This document shows, piece by piece, positions 26,254-33,980 of a DNA stretch of 51,110 nucleotides. Position 1 is the first letter of the stretch; every line of letters starts with the position of its first letter. The notes under the pieces were generated by a model. The model was not told the DNA's origin. It saw only the letters and a program-made list of their open reading frames with translations, and did no database searches. The stretch is from positions 1 through 51,110 of the forward strand of contig SVPZ01000017.1 of NCBI GenBank assembly GCA_015065605.1, written 5' to 3'. A program made the position numbers and the translations under genes. This stretch comes from Oscillospiraceae bacterium. GTDB lineage: Bacteria; Bacillota; Clostridia; Oscillospirales; Acutalibacteraceae.

Positions 26254-27021
26254 TTAAGTTTTTGCCAACTTCATAACAAGGGAAGTGGGAAGAATTTTTG
26301 AAAGCACTCTATAGAATTTAAAGAAGAATTTAGGGGTATAAACCGCTTTTTTCTTTGCAGACATTTTAAGAGCCTTTTCAGCCACCTTTTTGGGATTTGT
26401 ACGGGGCAGGGTATCAAAGGTTTTAGAGGTACCCTTGCCGATATTTGCAACGGGTAAAAATTCGGTATCCATAGGACCGGGGCAAACTGCAAGGCAGTTA
26501 AGTTTTTTACCGCTCATTTTAAATTCTTCTCTGAGTGAACGGCTAAAACTTAAAACGTAAGCCTTGGTTGAACTATATACGGTCATACGCGCATTTGGGG
26601 CAAAGGAAGCGATAGACGCTACGTTGATTATTTCGCCGTCCTTTTCCATATAGGGAAGGCAAAGACGGGTTACGGTAGTCAGAGATACGCAGTTAAGAGT
26701 AACCTGATTTGCGCAGTCGCCTACGGGAATATTTTCGAAATAGTCAAGTTTTCCGTAGCCTGCGTTATTAATAAGGTATTTGATTTCGGGAACGCTGTCA
26801 CTCAGCACCTGAGTAAGTTCGCTGACGTATTCTTCGCCTGTAAGGTCAAGAGGTAAAACGAAGCATTTGTCCTCTCCGAGTTCTTTTGCAAGTTCTTCCA
26901 GTTTTTCTCTTCTTCTTGCAATAAGCCAGAAGGATTCAATATCGGGACAACGTTTTTTTAAAGCCAAAGCAAATTCTCTTCCAAGGCCTGAGGAAGCGCC
27001 CGTAATAATTGCAGTTATCAT
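26254..27021 (-). CDS. Short-chain dehydrogenase/reductase
   Basis: A 255-residue SDR oxidoreductase. It has the nucleotide-binding TGASSGLG near residue 8, NNAGYG, a catalytic serine in INVASIAS, the Y-x-x-x-K pair in VYSSTKAYVLSFSRSLREE, and a PGPMDTEF loop. An arginine in the second strand region (ARRREKL) suggests NADPH preference. The substrate is unknown. A basic C-terminal tail resembles SDRs of the DltE/YqjQ-like group. The start ATG at 27021 is preceded by AAGGGTG (spacing 7); a longer upstream frame adds an unrelated 37 residues and is rejected. It is transcribed toward sigK. Confidence 0.92.
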   Translation of the reverse strand: MITAIITGASSGLGREFALALKKRCPDIESFWLIARRREKLEELAKELGEDKCFVLPLDLTGEEYVSELTQVLSDSVPEIKYLINNAGYGKLDYFENIPVGDCANQVTLNCVSLTTVTRLCLPYMEKDGEIINVASIASFAPNARMTVYSSTKAYVLSFSRSLREEFKMSGKKLNCLAVCPGPMDTEFLPVANIGKGTSKTFDTLPRTNPKKVAEKALKMSAKKKAVYTPKFFFKFYRVLSKILPTSLVMKLAKT

Positions 27022-27090
27022 AAAATTCACCCTTTTAAATTTTTTTAATATTGTAACATAAAACGTCAGAATTTTCAATAAAAATAATGC

Positions 27091-27119
27091 TTGACACGTA
27101 ATAGGTATTGTGGTATAAT
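27091..27119 (+). promoter_or_regulatory. Strong promoter for the rplU-rpmA operon
   Basis: Consensus -35 TTGACA (27091-27096), 17-bp spacer, consensus -10 TATAAT (27114-27119). This is the best sigma-A promoter in the window, as expected for ribosomal protein genes. Confidence 0.95.
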
Positions 27120-27123
27120 CGTT

Positions 27124-27200
27124 AAGCCGCATATTGAAGGCTTGTTAAGTTATGCCCTTTTGGCATACGCCTTACTGTAGCGAGACTGAAATTAAGGCAG
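27124..27200 (+). promoter_or_regulatory. Structured rplU 5' leader, L21-leader-like
   Basis: About 85 transcribed bases precede the rplU start. Three possible hairpins are visible: AAGCC/GGCTT (27124-27128 with 27139-27143), TATGCC-CTTTT-GGCATA (27151-27167), and GCCTTA/TAAGGC (27169-27174 with 27193-27198). The last closes a loop CTGTAGCGAGACTGAAAT. Firmicutes rplU genes often have an autoregulatory L21 leader; position and architecture suit that, but I could not align it to the family model. Confidence 0.6.
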
Positions 27201-27210
27201 GTGCAACAAA

Positions 27211-27516
27211 ATGTACGCAATTATCGAAACCGGCGGAAAACAGTACCGTGTAGCAGACGGTGATGTTATCTACGTTGAGAAACTCGAAGCTGAAGTTGAC
27301 AGCGAAGTTGTTTTTGACAAAGTTATCGCTATCAATAACGGTGAACTTAAGGTAGGCGCTCCTTACGTTGAGGGTGCTGCTGTTAAGGGTGTTGTTCTCA
27401 AAAACGGCAAGGGTAAGAAGGTAACAGTATTTACCTACAAGCCTAAGAAGGGCTGTGCTCGTAAAAAGGGTCACAGACAGCCGTACACCAAGGTTGAAAT
27501 CAAGGCTATCGGTTAA
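27211..27516 (+). CDS. rplU: 50S ribosomal protein L21
   Basis: A 101-residue ribosomal protein that binds 23S rRNA. It begins [20 protein letters not shown], the invariant L21 start, and ends with the rRNA-binding [19 protein letters not shown] region. A strong promoter and structured leader precede it. It is the first gene of the classic L21-Prp-L27 cluster, with prp starting 5 bases after its stop. Confidence 0.98.
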   Translation: MYAIIETGGKQYRVADGDVIYVEKLEAEVDSEVVFDKVIAINNGELKVGAPYVEGAAVKGVVLKNGKGKKVTVFTYKPKKGCARKKGHRQPYTKVEIKAIG

Positions 27517-27521
27517 TTATT

Positions 27522-27839
27522 ATGACCGAGATTAAATTTTACGCTGACAAAAGCAGACTGTACGGCTTTTCGGTCAGCGGTCACAGTTCAATGAATTGTG
27601 ACGATGAAGAGGGCAAAATTCTTTGTTCTGCAATATCATCCGCGTGTTATATGACGGCAAATACTATCAGCGAAATTATCGGTGATAAAATATCTGCCGA
27701 GGTGGATGACGGTTTTATGGATATAAGGGTGAAAAATCCAAGCGATAAAACCGAGGCTGTGCTTTTAGGCTTTAAGCTTCATATGGAACAACTTTGTCTT
27801 CAGTTTAGTGACAGAATATCTATACTTTCGGAGGTGTAG
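27522..27839 (+). CDS. prp: Ribosomal-processing cysteine protease Prp
   Basis: A 105-residue protease that trims the N-terminal extension of L27 in Firmicutes. The catalytic pair is His21 in SVSGHSS and Cys35 in ILCSAISS, at the positions expected from the staphylococcal enzyme. A C-terminal helix pair ([17 protein letters not shown]) completes the fold. It sits between rplU and rpmA, as usual, and the neighbouring L27 carries a matching cleavage site. The start ATG follows the rplU stop by 5 bases. Confidence 0.95.
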   Translation: MTEIKFYADKSRLYGFSVSGHSSMNCDDEEGKILCSAISSACYMTANTISEIIGDKISAEVDDGFMDIRVKNPSDKTEAVLLGFKLHMEQLCLQFSDRISILSEV

Positions 27840-27841
27840 TC

Positions 27842-28126
27842 ATGTTAAAGATTAACATTCAGTTATTCGCCCATAAAAAAGGTATGGGTTCTACCAAGAA
27901 CGGCCGTGACAGTGAGTCTAAGCGTCTTGGTGTTAAGCGTGCCGACGGTCAGTTCGTATTAGCAGGTAACATCCTCGTACGTCAGCGCGGTACACATATC
28001 CACGCAGGCAATAATGTTGGCAAAGGTTCTGACGACACACTTTTCGCACTTATCGACGGAAAGGTTAAGTTTGAACGCGTAGGCCGTGACCGTAAGCAGG
28101 TTAGCATTTACGCTGTAGAGCAGTAA
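27842..28126 (+). CDS. rpmA: 50S ribosomal protein L27, with cleavable N-terminus
   Basis: A 94-residue L27. Residues 1-10, [10 protein letters not shown], are the Firmicutes leader removed by Prp; cleavage after Ala10 would expose [20 protein letters not shown], whose N-terminus reaches the peptidyl-transferase centre. The rest is a standard L27. It begins two bases after the prp stop and ends at a terminator. The presence of both protease and target site argues that the start at 27842 is right and the extension is not a mis-called start. Confidence 0.98.
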   Translation: MLKINIQLFAHKKGMGSTKNGRDSESKRLGVKRADGQFVLAGNILVRQRGTHIHAGNNVGKGSDDTLFALIDGKVKFERVGRDRKQVSIYAVEQ

Positions 28127-28135
28127 ATCAAATTG

Positions 28136-28165
28136 AGGCTCAGGTGGATTCCTGAGCCTTTTTAT
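28136..28165 (+). terminator. Terminator after rpmA
   Basis: A 9-bp stem AGGCTCAGG/CCTGAGCCT with loop TGGATT, then TTTTATTTT. It separates the ribosomal-protein transcript from obg, which begins 20 bases later; some read-through to obg is likely. Confidence 0.93.
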
Positions 28166-28184
28166 TTTAAAGATTGGTGATTTT

Positions 28185-29462
28185 ATGTTTATAGACGTAG
28201 CAAAAATTCATCTTAAAGCAGGAAACGGCGGTAACGGTTGCGTTTCCTTTCACAGAGAAAAATATGTAGCGGCAGGCGGACCTGACGGAGGGGACGGCGG
28301 CAGAGGCGGTAATATCGTCTTTAAGGCTGATGATAACCTTTCTACCCTTGCCGACTTTAGATATAAAAGAAAATATTGTGCCGATAACGGCGAAAACGGT
28401 AAGGCTTCGCGCTGTACCGGTAAATCTGCCGAGGACCTTATTATAAACGTGCCCCGCGGTACGCTTATTAAGGAAGCTGAAAGCGGTAAGGTTATTGCTG
28501 ATATTTCCGACGATGCTCCCGTAATTATTGCGCGAGGCGGTAACGGAGGTTTTGGCAATCAGCATTTCGGACATGCTACCCGTCAGGTACCCCGTTTTGC
28601 AAAACCCGGTGCCCCCGGTGACGAGCTTGACGTAACCCTTGAATTAAAACTTTTGGCTGACGTAGGTCTTATCGGTTTTCCAAACGTAGGAAAATCTACT
28701 CTTGTGTCGGTGGTAAGCGAGGCTAAACCCAAAATTGCCAACTATCATTTTACCACTCTTACTCCCGTTTTAGGCGTTGTAAGAATGGGAGAGGGAAGTT
28801 CCTTTGTTATGGCTGATATTCCCGGTCTTATCGAAGGCGCAGGCGAGGGTATTGGTCTTGGTCACGAGTTTTTAAGACACGTTGAAAGATGCAGACTTCT
28901 CGTTCACGTTGTTGATATTGCAGGCAGTGAAGGCAGAGATCCTATTGACGACTTTAATAAAATCAATAAAGAACTTAAGGTTTTCAGCGAGGAATTAAGC
29001 CACGCACCTCAAATAGTGGTTGGTAACAAATGCGATTTGACCGATGATGAAACGGTTGAAGAAATCGGCAAAAAGTTCAGAGATATGGGATACGATTTCT
29101 TTCCCATTATGGCGCCTATTAAAGAGGGTACGGCTGAACTTATAAACCATATTGCCGCCGAACTTGATAAGCTTCCTCCCGTAAAGCGTTATGAAAGTGA
29201 AATTGAACCTTATGAAACCGTAACGGTTAAGAAGGAACTTCGCACCTTTACGGTAAGAAAAGAAAACGGTGAATATTTCGTTGAAAACTGCGATTGGATT
29301 GAGCGCATTATGAATACAGTTGACCCTGATGATTACGAGTCACTGCAGTATTTTGAAAGAGTGCTCCGTTCAAGCGGTATTATTAAAGCGCTTATTCGCG
29401 AGGGCGTTCAGGAAGGCGACGTCGTTCACGTGAACGATTTTGAGTTTGAATATGTATTATAG
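28185..29462 (+). CDS. obg: GTPase ObgE/CgtA
   Basis: An essential large-subunit-assembly and stress GTPase of 425 residues. The glycine-rich Obg domain (about 1-158) has the repeated GGDGGRGGNIVF and RGGNGGFGNQHF patterns. The G domain follows, with G1 GFPNVGKST, G2 TTLTPVLG, G3 DIPGLIEGA and G4 NKCD. A C-terminal OCT domain (about 350-425) ends GDVVHVNDFEFEYVL. The ATG is preceded by GGTGA. The last bases overlap the mrnC start. Location after rpmA is the standard synteny. Confidence 0.98.
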   Translation: MFIDVAKIHLKAGNGGNGCVSFHREKYVAAGGPDGGDGGRGGNIVFKADDNLSTLADFRYKRKYCADNGENGKASRCTGKSAEDLIINVPRGTLIKEAESGKVIADISDDAPVIIARGGNGGFGNQHFGHATRQVPRFAKPGAPGDELDVTLELKLLADVGLIGFPNVGKSTLVSVVSEAKPKIANYHFTTLTPVLGVVRMGEGSSFVMADIPGLIEGAGEGIGLGHEFLRHVERCRLLVHVVDIAGSEGRDPIDDFNKINKELKVFSEELSHAPQIVVGNKCDLTDDETVEEIGKKFRDMGYDFFPIMAPIKEGTAELINHIAAELDKLPPVKRYESEIEPYETVTVKKELRTFTVRKENGEYFVENCDWIERIMNTVDPDDYESLQYFERVLRSSGIIKALIREGVQEGDVVHVNDFEFEYVL

Positions 29463-29847
29463 TAAAGAAAAAGTTAAACTTTTAAGTCCGTCGTCACTTT
29501 CCTTTGTGGGAGATGCGGTTTTCGGACTACTGGTCAGAGAAAGACTTGCAGAAATCAACCGTCCGTCAGGTCAGCTTCACTCGGCATCGGTGTCCTTTGT
29601 GAGCGCAGGCGGTCAGGTAAAGGCTTATGAACTTATAAAGGATATGCTTACCGAGGAAGAAACGGCTGTATTCAAGCGCGGCAGAAATTTCCATACCGGC
29701 AGAAGTCCTAAAAATGCAAGTCACGGCGACTATCATATTGCAACGGGTGTTGAAACGCTTTTCGGCTATCTTCATTTATGCGGAGAAACCGAGCGTTTAA
29801 ACCAACTTTTCTCATTAATATGGGAGGATTTTTCGGCAACAATATAA
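29452..29847 (+). CDS. mrnC: Mini-ribonuclease III
   Basis: A 131-residue RNase III catalytic domain without a double-stranded RNA-binding domain; in Bacillus it matures 23S rRNA ends. The signature is LSFVGDAVFGLLVRERLAE, with later motif KNASHGDYHIATGVETLFGYL carrying the second acidic site. The ATG at 29452 overlaps the end of obg by 11 bases; a TTG four codons earlier is possible but would lie deeper in obg. Small size is normal for the family. Confidence 0.94.
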   Translation: MYYSKEKVKLLSPSSLSFVGDAVFGLLVRERLAEINRPSGQLHSASVSFVSAGGQVKAYELIKDMLTEEETAVFKRGRNFHTGRSPKNASHGDYHIATGVETLFGYLHLCGETERLNQLFSLIWEDFSATI

Positions 29848-30711
29848 TTGGTGTTGCTTGTGATAAAATCCAAAATTAAAAATATTATAATTGATAGCCT
29901 TTATTATATTTTAGGCAGTGTTATTTATTCTATAGCGATTCCTATGTTTATTTCACCGGCGCATATAAGCCCCGGTGGATTTACGGGAGTCGCTTTGCTT
30001 TTTAATTATCTTTTTTTGCTTCCTTCGGGTTTACTGATATTTTTATTTAATATTCCCGTTTTTTTAATAGGCTATAAAAAGATAGGACGGATTTTTATTT
30101 TAAAAACCGCCGTCGTTACCTTTTTAATATCGCTTTTTCTTGATATAAGCGAAAAATATATAAAGGCTTTTACGGGGGATAAAATTCTCTGCGCGGTTTT
30201 CGGCGGAATATTTATAGGACTGGGTCTTGGTATCGTATTGCTTCGAGGCGCCACAACGGGCGGAGTAGATATAATAGCAAAGCTTATAAACGCAAAAAAA
30301 CCTCACGTTTCCATCGGCAGAATTATTCTTATTTCCGATATAATCGTCGTTTCTCTTTCGGTGATTTGTTACAGAGATTTTTCGGGTGCGCTTTATTCTG
30401 TTATTACCATTTATATTACTTCTATAGTCCTTGACGGTGTACTCTACGGCGGAAATAAGGGAAAACTTATTTTTGTAGTAAGCAAAATGGGTGAAAAAAT
30501 AAGTGAAAATATTTTAAAGACGGTCAACAGAGGGGTAACGGTGCTTACAGGTGTCGGCGCATACACAGGGGAAGATAAAAAGGTTTTAATGTGCGCTGTC
30601 AGAAGACAGGAAATAGCGGTTTTTTATTCTGCAGTAAAATCGGTTGATGAAAACGCCTTTATAATAGTTTGCGATGCAGGAGAAATAGAGGGTAACGGGT
30701 TTAAAAAATAG
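29848..30711 (+). CDS. YitT family membrane protein with DUF2179 domain
   Basis: A 287-residue protein of the YitT (DUF161) family. Five or six hydrophobic helices occupy residues 12-195, including the conserved SPAHISPGGFTGVALLFNYL and LGLGIVLLRGATTGGVDIIA. A cytoplasmic DUF2179 domain follows (about 215-283) with RGVTVLTGVGAYTGEDKKVL and FYSAVKSVDENAFIIVCDA. The function of the family is not established. The start is uncertain: TTG 29848 directly follows the mrnC stop, while GTG 29860 would give VIKSKIKNII; neither has a strong ribosome binding site. Confidence 0.9.
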   Translation: MVLLVIKSKIKNIIIDSLYYILGSVIYSIAIPMFISPAHISPGGFTGVALLFNYLFLLPSGLLIFLFNIPVFLIGYKKIGRIFILKTAVVTFLISLFLDISEKYIKAFTGDKILCAVFGGIFIGLGLGIVLLRGATTGGVDIIAKLINAKKPHVSIGRIILISDIIVVSLSVICYRDFSGALYSVITIYITSIVLDGVLYGGNKGKLIFVVSKMGEKISENILKTVNRGVTVLTGVGAYTGEDKKVLMCAVRRQEIAVFYSAVKSVDENAFIIVCDAGEIEGNGFKK

Positions 30712-30721
30712 AGATTTTTTA

Positions 30722-30776
30722 TTGACAAAAAAGGTTTTATGTGATAATATAACAAGTGATATATAACAACTGATAT
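30722..30776 (+). promoter_or_regulatory. Promoter and tandem-repeat operator of the TetR-ABC operon
   Basis: -35 TTGACA (30722-30727) with a -10 of either TAATAT (17-bp spacer, 30745-30750) or GATAAT (15-bp spacer). Overlapping and following it are two adjacent 14-bp direct repeats, ATAACAAGTGATAT (30749-30762) and ATAACAACTGATAT (30763-30776), differing at one base. The position between promoter and regulator gene suggests an operator for the TetR protein encoded next. Confidence 0.65.
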
Positions 30777-30792
30777 ATTATGGAGGTGCACT

Positions 30793-31353
30793 ATGCCGCC
30801 AAAAGTAAAGATAACCAAAGAGGATATAATAGACGCCGCAACGGAGATTGTCAGAGAAAACGGCGCAGAGGCTATTAATGCCCGTGAACTTGCAAACCTT
30901 CTTAAATGCTCTACCCAACCCGTTTTTTCTAATTTTTCAAATATGTCTGAATTAAGACAAGAGGTAATAAAAAATGCAAATACAATGTGTAATGAATACA
31001 TAAAAACGGAAGTGGAAAAGGGAGAGTATCCGCCATATAAAGCAAGCGGTATGGCTTATATAAGATTTGCAAAAGAAGAAAAAGAACTTTTTAAACTTTT
31101 ATATATGCGAAATCGCTCAGACGATATTATGGCGGAAGAAGAGAAACTCAGCGATCAAATGGAATCTATAATAAAGGATACTACCGGCCTTGACGGAGAG
31201 AAGATGGAACTTTTCCATCTTGAAATGTGGGCATTCGTTCACGGAATTGCCACTATGTTTGCAACGGGGTTTTTGGATCTTCCTTGGGAACTTGTCAGTA
31301 AAATGCTTACCGACTCTTATAAAGGACTTAAAAAGCAGTACGAATTGGAGTAA
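30793..31353 (+). CDS. TetR/AcrR family transcriptional regulator
   Basis: A 186-residue regulator. The N-terminal helix-turn-helix spans about residues 9-55: ITKEDIIDAATEIVRENGAE, then INARELANLLKCSTQPVFSNF, the classic TetR recognition helix area with FSNFSNMSELRQEV. The ligand-binding part is helical and of WHG/TetR_C type (WAFVHGIATMFATGF). It probably represses its own operon through the tandem repeats upstream; the ABC exporter genes follow 3 bp later. The inducer is unknown, likely an exported compound. Confidence 0.9.
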   Translation: MPPKVKITKEDIIDAATEIVRENGAEAINARELANLLKCSTQPVFSNFSNMSELRQEVIKNANTMCNEYIKTEVEKGEYPPYKASGMAYIRFAKEEKELFKLLYMRNRSDDIMAEEEKLSDQMESIIKDTTGLDGEKMELFHLEMWAFVHGIATMFATGFLDLPWELVSKMLTDSYKGLKKQYELE

Positions 31354-31356
31354 ATT

Positions 31357-32082
31357 ATGATAGCAATTAAAACTGAAAATTTAACTAAAAAATATAAGGA
31401 TATAATAGCGGTAGATAATCTTTGCCTTACGGTTAAAAAGGGAGAACTTTTTTCGCTTCTCGGTGTAAACGGAGCAGGCAAAACCACCACCATAAAAATG
31501 CTTTCTTGCCTGACTGAAGCAACAAACGGAAATGCTTTTTTGAACGGTAAAAGCATAAAAACGCAAAAGAATGAAGTGAAAAAGATTATTTCTCTTTCAC
31601 CGCAGGAAACTGCTATAGCGCAAAATCTTACCGTAAAGGAAAATTTAGAACTGATTTGCGGTATTTATAAGTATAAAAAGGAAGAAATTAAATCGAAAAT
31701 CAACGATTTAACCGTTCTTTTGGGACTTTGTGACGTTATTAATAAAAAGGCGGGAAAACTTTCGGGCGGTTATAAAAGAAGACTCAGTATTGCCTTGTCG
31801 CTTATTAGTGAACCCGAAATTTTATTCTTAGACGAGCCGACCTTGGGACTTGACGTACTCAGTCGCAGTGATTTATGGGATATTATCCGTTCTTTAAAGG
31901 GCAAAATCACTATAATTTTGACAACTCATTATATGGAAGAGGCAGAAGCGCTGTCTGACAGAATAGGTATTATGAAGAATGGCAGTCTTATTAGTGAAGG
32001 AACAAGCGAGGAAATAAAGGCTATTGGCAAAAATGATAATTTTGAACAGGCTTTTATTAATATTGTAAGGGGGAATATTTAA
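31357..32082 (+). CDS. ABC transporter ATP-binding protein, DrrA-like
   Basis: A 241-residue ABC ATPase. It shows Walker A LLGVNGAGKTTT, Q-loop SLSPQETAI, signature LSGGYKRRLSIAL, Walker B ILFLDEPTLGLD and H-loop LTTHYMEEAEAL. Similarity is to the drug-exporter and antibiotic-resistance subfamily (DrrA/CcmA-like). It begins 3 bases after the TetR stop and its stop overlaps the permease ATG by one base, so all three genes form one operon. The substrate cannot be predicted. Confidence 0.95.
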   Translation: MIAIKTENLTKKYKDIIAVDNLCLTVKKGELFSLLGVNGAGKTTTIKMLSCLTEATNGNAFLNGKSIKTQKNEVKKIISLSPQETAIAQNLTVKENLELICGIYKYKKEEIKSKINDLTVLLGLCDVINKKAGKLSGGYKRRLSIALSLISEPEILFLDEPTLGLDVLSRSDLWDIIRSLKGKITIILTTHYMEEAEALSDRIGIMKNGSLISEGTSEEIKAIGKNDNFEQAFINIVRGNI

Positions 32083-32813
32083 TGAGAACCTTAACCTTTG
32101 CAAACAGAAATCTTAAGGAAATTATTCGTGACCCTCTTAATTTAATCTTCGGTCTTGGCTTTCCGCTTATACTGTTGTTGCTTTTAAGCGCAATTCAGGC
32201 AAATATCCCCGTAAGTCTTTTCGAAGTTGAACATCTGACTCCGGGTATAACCGTTTTTGGACTTTCGTTTATGACTCTTTTTTCGGCTACACTAATTTCA
32301 AAAGACCGAAACAGTGCCTTTTTTTCGCGCTTATATACTACACCGTTAACGGCGTTTGATTTTATTCTTGGATATACCTTGCCGATTTTACCCGTTTCGG
32401 TTATTCAGAGTGTAGTTTGTTATATAGCCGCAATAATTTTAGGACTTAAAGTGAATATCAATATTATTTACGCTATTCTTTTTATAATTCCCATTTCACT
32501 TCTTTATGTAGCGATGGGCCTTCTTTTTGGCAGCTTTTTAAGTGATAAGCAGGTGGGTGGAATATGCGGGGCGCTACTTACTAATCTTACTGCGTGGATG
32601 TCGGGAATCTGGTTCGACCTTGACAGTGTGGGCGGCGTCTTTAAGAAGATTTCATATCTATTTCCCTTTGTTCACGCGGTAGAACTGGAAAGGTCGGTGC
32701 TTAAAGGAAGCTTTGACGGTACGTTTAATCATCTTTTATGGGTGCTTTGCTATGCCGTAGGACTTATTTTTATAGCAATTTTAGTCTTTTTAAGGCAAAT
32801 GAAAAAACAGTAA
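32082..32813 (+). CDS. ABC-2 type transporter permease
   Basis: A 243-residue membrane protein with about six helices: near 22-40, 53-76, 100-125, 129-152, 161-176 and 218-236. An amphipathic N-terminus (NLKEIIRDPLNLIFGLGFP) precedes the first helix, and the FKKISYLFPFVHAVE segment before the last helix is typical of ABC-2 (DrrB-like) permeases. It pairs with the preceding ATPase as an exporter half-molecule, presumably a homodimer. It ends at a strong terminator. Confidence 0.92.
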   Translation: MRTLTFANRNLKEIIRDPLNLIFGLGFPLILLLLLSAIQANIPVSLFEVEHLTPGITVFGLSFMTLFSATLISKDRNSAFFSRLYTTPLTAFDFILGYTLPILPVSVIQSVVCYIAAIILGLKVNINIIYAILFIIPISLLYVAMGLLFGSFLSDKQVGGICGALLTNLTAWMSGIWFDLDSVGGVFKKISYLFPFVHAVELERSVLKGSFDGTFNHLLWVLCYAVGLIFIAILVFLRQMKKQ

Positions 32814-32845
32814 AAAAAGGATGTACAATTTGTACATCCTTTTTT
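32813..32845. terminator. Strong terminator after the ABC exporter operon
   Basis: A 15-bp perfect stem AAAAAAGGATGTACA/TGTACATCCTTTTTT with a 3-base loop ATT. A- and T-tracts on the two arms let it work in both directions, serving the converging gene at 32884-33732 too. Confidence 0.93.
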
Positions 32846-32883
32846 AATATCGTAAAATAATTAATTTTAAGTCGGTTTTATAA

Positions 32884-33732
32884 TTAATAATAATCGTTAT
32901 AATATCCGCTTTCGGTAGCGTAAACGGTGCCGTCTTCTCTTATGATGATTTCACCGTAAAAAGTTCCGTTATGTCCGTTATTTTTATCCTTACCTCTAAA
33001 GTCGTAGTAGGCTATTCCTATACCGAATACGGTGCTGTCTTTTTCAAATCGGGTAATATGAAACTTAAGAGAGTTGGCAGCGGTGGAAAAATATTTTTTA
33101 TAGTTAACGTCTCTATGTAAAGCCTCTTCAATAAGACCCTGATAAGCGTTCTTGTGTTCACCGAAATTGCCCCACTTACCGTCATAGCCTGCAAACTTTT
33201 CGGCAAGTTCAAGTCCCATATCCTTGGTTTCCTGCTCGGCTATTTTCTTATCGACTGTTTTTTTAAGTTCAAGCAATAAATTGTAATCTGTTACCAAAGC
33301 TTTTTGAGAATCGGTAAGTGCATCGTATTTATCAAGAAGCGCCGCTACACCGGTGTTATCGGCAGTCAGAGTGCTTTTATTTATTCTTTTGATTTCGCTG
33401 TTAATCTCGTCCGCTATTTTCTTATCCTTAAAATGCTGTAGTTCCTGTATGGATTTCTGGAGCGTGGGATAATTTGTTACAAGGAGCTTTTGCTTATCTG
33501 TCAGCAGATCGTATTCCGTTTTTACGGTCATTATTATATTTTCGCTTTCAAGCGTAACGTAGATACCACTTAGTTGCTCAATGTGAGCAATAACCTTATC
33601 GGCGGCAGCTTGATTGTTGCGCTTTTCAATACCCTCTTTTATAAGTAATGAAGAAAAAAGTATTGCTACAATCAATAAAAGCGATGCCGTTATTGAACTG
33701 AGAATTATTATAAGTTTTCTGTTTTTAAACAT
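32884..33732 (-). CDS. Membrane-anchored extracellular protein with LT-QK-LV-NY repeats
   Basis: A 282-residue protein with a single N-terminal membrane anchor (about 7-31) and an outside domain. Two copies of a short helical unit occur: YDLLTDKQKLLVTNYPTL near 74 and YDALTDSQKALVTDYNLL near 136. This motif is common in surface proteins of Clostridia, usually as a helical spacer. The C-terminal 90 residues (GYDGKWGNFGEHKNAYQ...ATESGYYNDYY) look like an independent small beta domain; I do not recognise it. GGAGAT ribosome binding site before the ATG. Monocistronic, facing the ABC operon. Function unknown. Confidence 0.75.
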   Translation of the reverse strand: MFKNRKLIIILSSITASLLLIVAILFSSLLIKEGIEKRNNQAAADKVIAHIEQLSGIYVTLESENIIMTVKTEYDLLTDKQKLLVTNYPTLQKSIQELQHFKDKKIADEINSEIKRINKSTLTADNTGVAALLDKYDALTDSQKALVTDYNLLLELKKTVDKKIAEQETKDMGLELAEKFAGYDGKWGNFGEHKNAYQGLIEEALHRDVNYKKYFSTAANSLKFHITRFEKDSTVFGIGIAYYDFRGKDKNNGHNGTFYGEIIIREDGTVYATESGYYNDYY

Positions 33733-33801
33733 TTAAAACATCTCCTTCCCCTTTTTCAGTATAAGATATTTGTCAAAAAAAGTCAACATACGAATAAAAA
33801 C

Positions 33802-33838
33802 AAAAACTCCGCAATACCTTAAGTATCACGGAGTTTTT
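33802..33838. terminator. Terminator after the Asn-rich microprotein gene
   Basis: A stem AAAAACTCCG/CGGAGTTTTT with an inner ATAC/GTAT pair. On the minus strand it follows the microprotein stop by 4 bases and ends in TTTTTGTTTTTA. It closes the rlmB-to-microprotein minus-strand run. Confidence 0.88.
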
Positions 33839-33842
33839 AAAA

Positions 33843-33980
33843 CTAGTTGTTTTTATTCTGCTCGTTTTTGTTTTGGTTGTTCTTATTCTGTTCGTTTTTA
33901 TTCTGTTCGTTCTTATTCTGATTGTTGTTCTGATTATTTTTATTCTGGTTGTTTTCGTACTGTCTGTTTTTGTCTGACAT
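33843..33980 (-). CDS. Asn/Gln/Lys-rich microprotein with pentapeptide repeats
   Basis: A 45-residue hydrophilic protein starting MSDKNRQYENN and continuing with units of QNKN followed by E or N, five full copies plus one shortened copy. No hydrophobic segment, no cysteine. The ATG at 33980 has GGGGTGA upstream; that site lies in the 3' arm of a terminator-like hairpin, as for sigK. A terminator follows the stop at once, supporting a real gene. Composition is reminiscent of Asn/Gln-rich small spore proteins (gamma-type SASP), but that is only a resemblance. The 15-base DNA repeat could also vary in number by slippage. Function unknown. Confidence 0.6.
   Translation of the reverse strand: MSDKNRQYENNQNKNNQNNNQNKNEQNKNEQNKNNQNKNEQNKNN

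Noticed and set aside
27842..27871. N-terminal extension of L27 as a wrong start codon.
   Set aside because: [10 protein letters not shown] fits the Prp cleavage consensus and the protease gene is next door, so the extension is real.
33843..33970. Short 15-base repeats considered as a CRISPR or minisatellite.
   Set aside because: The period is a multiple of three, the frame is open, and the start and terminator fit a coding gene.
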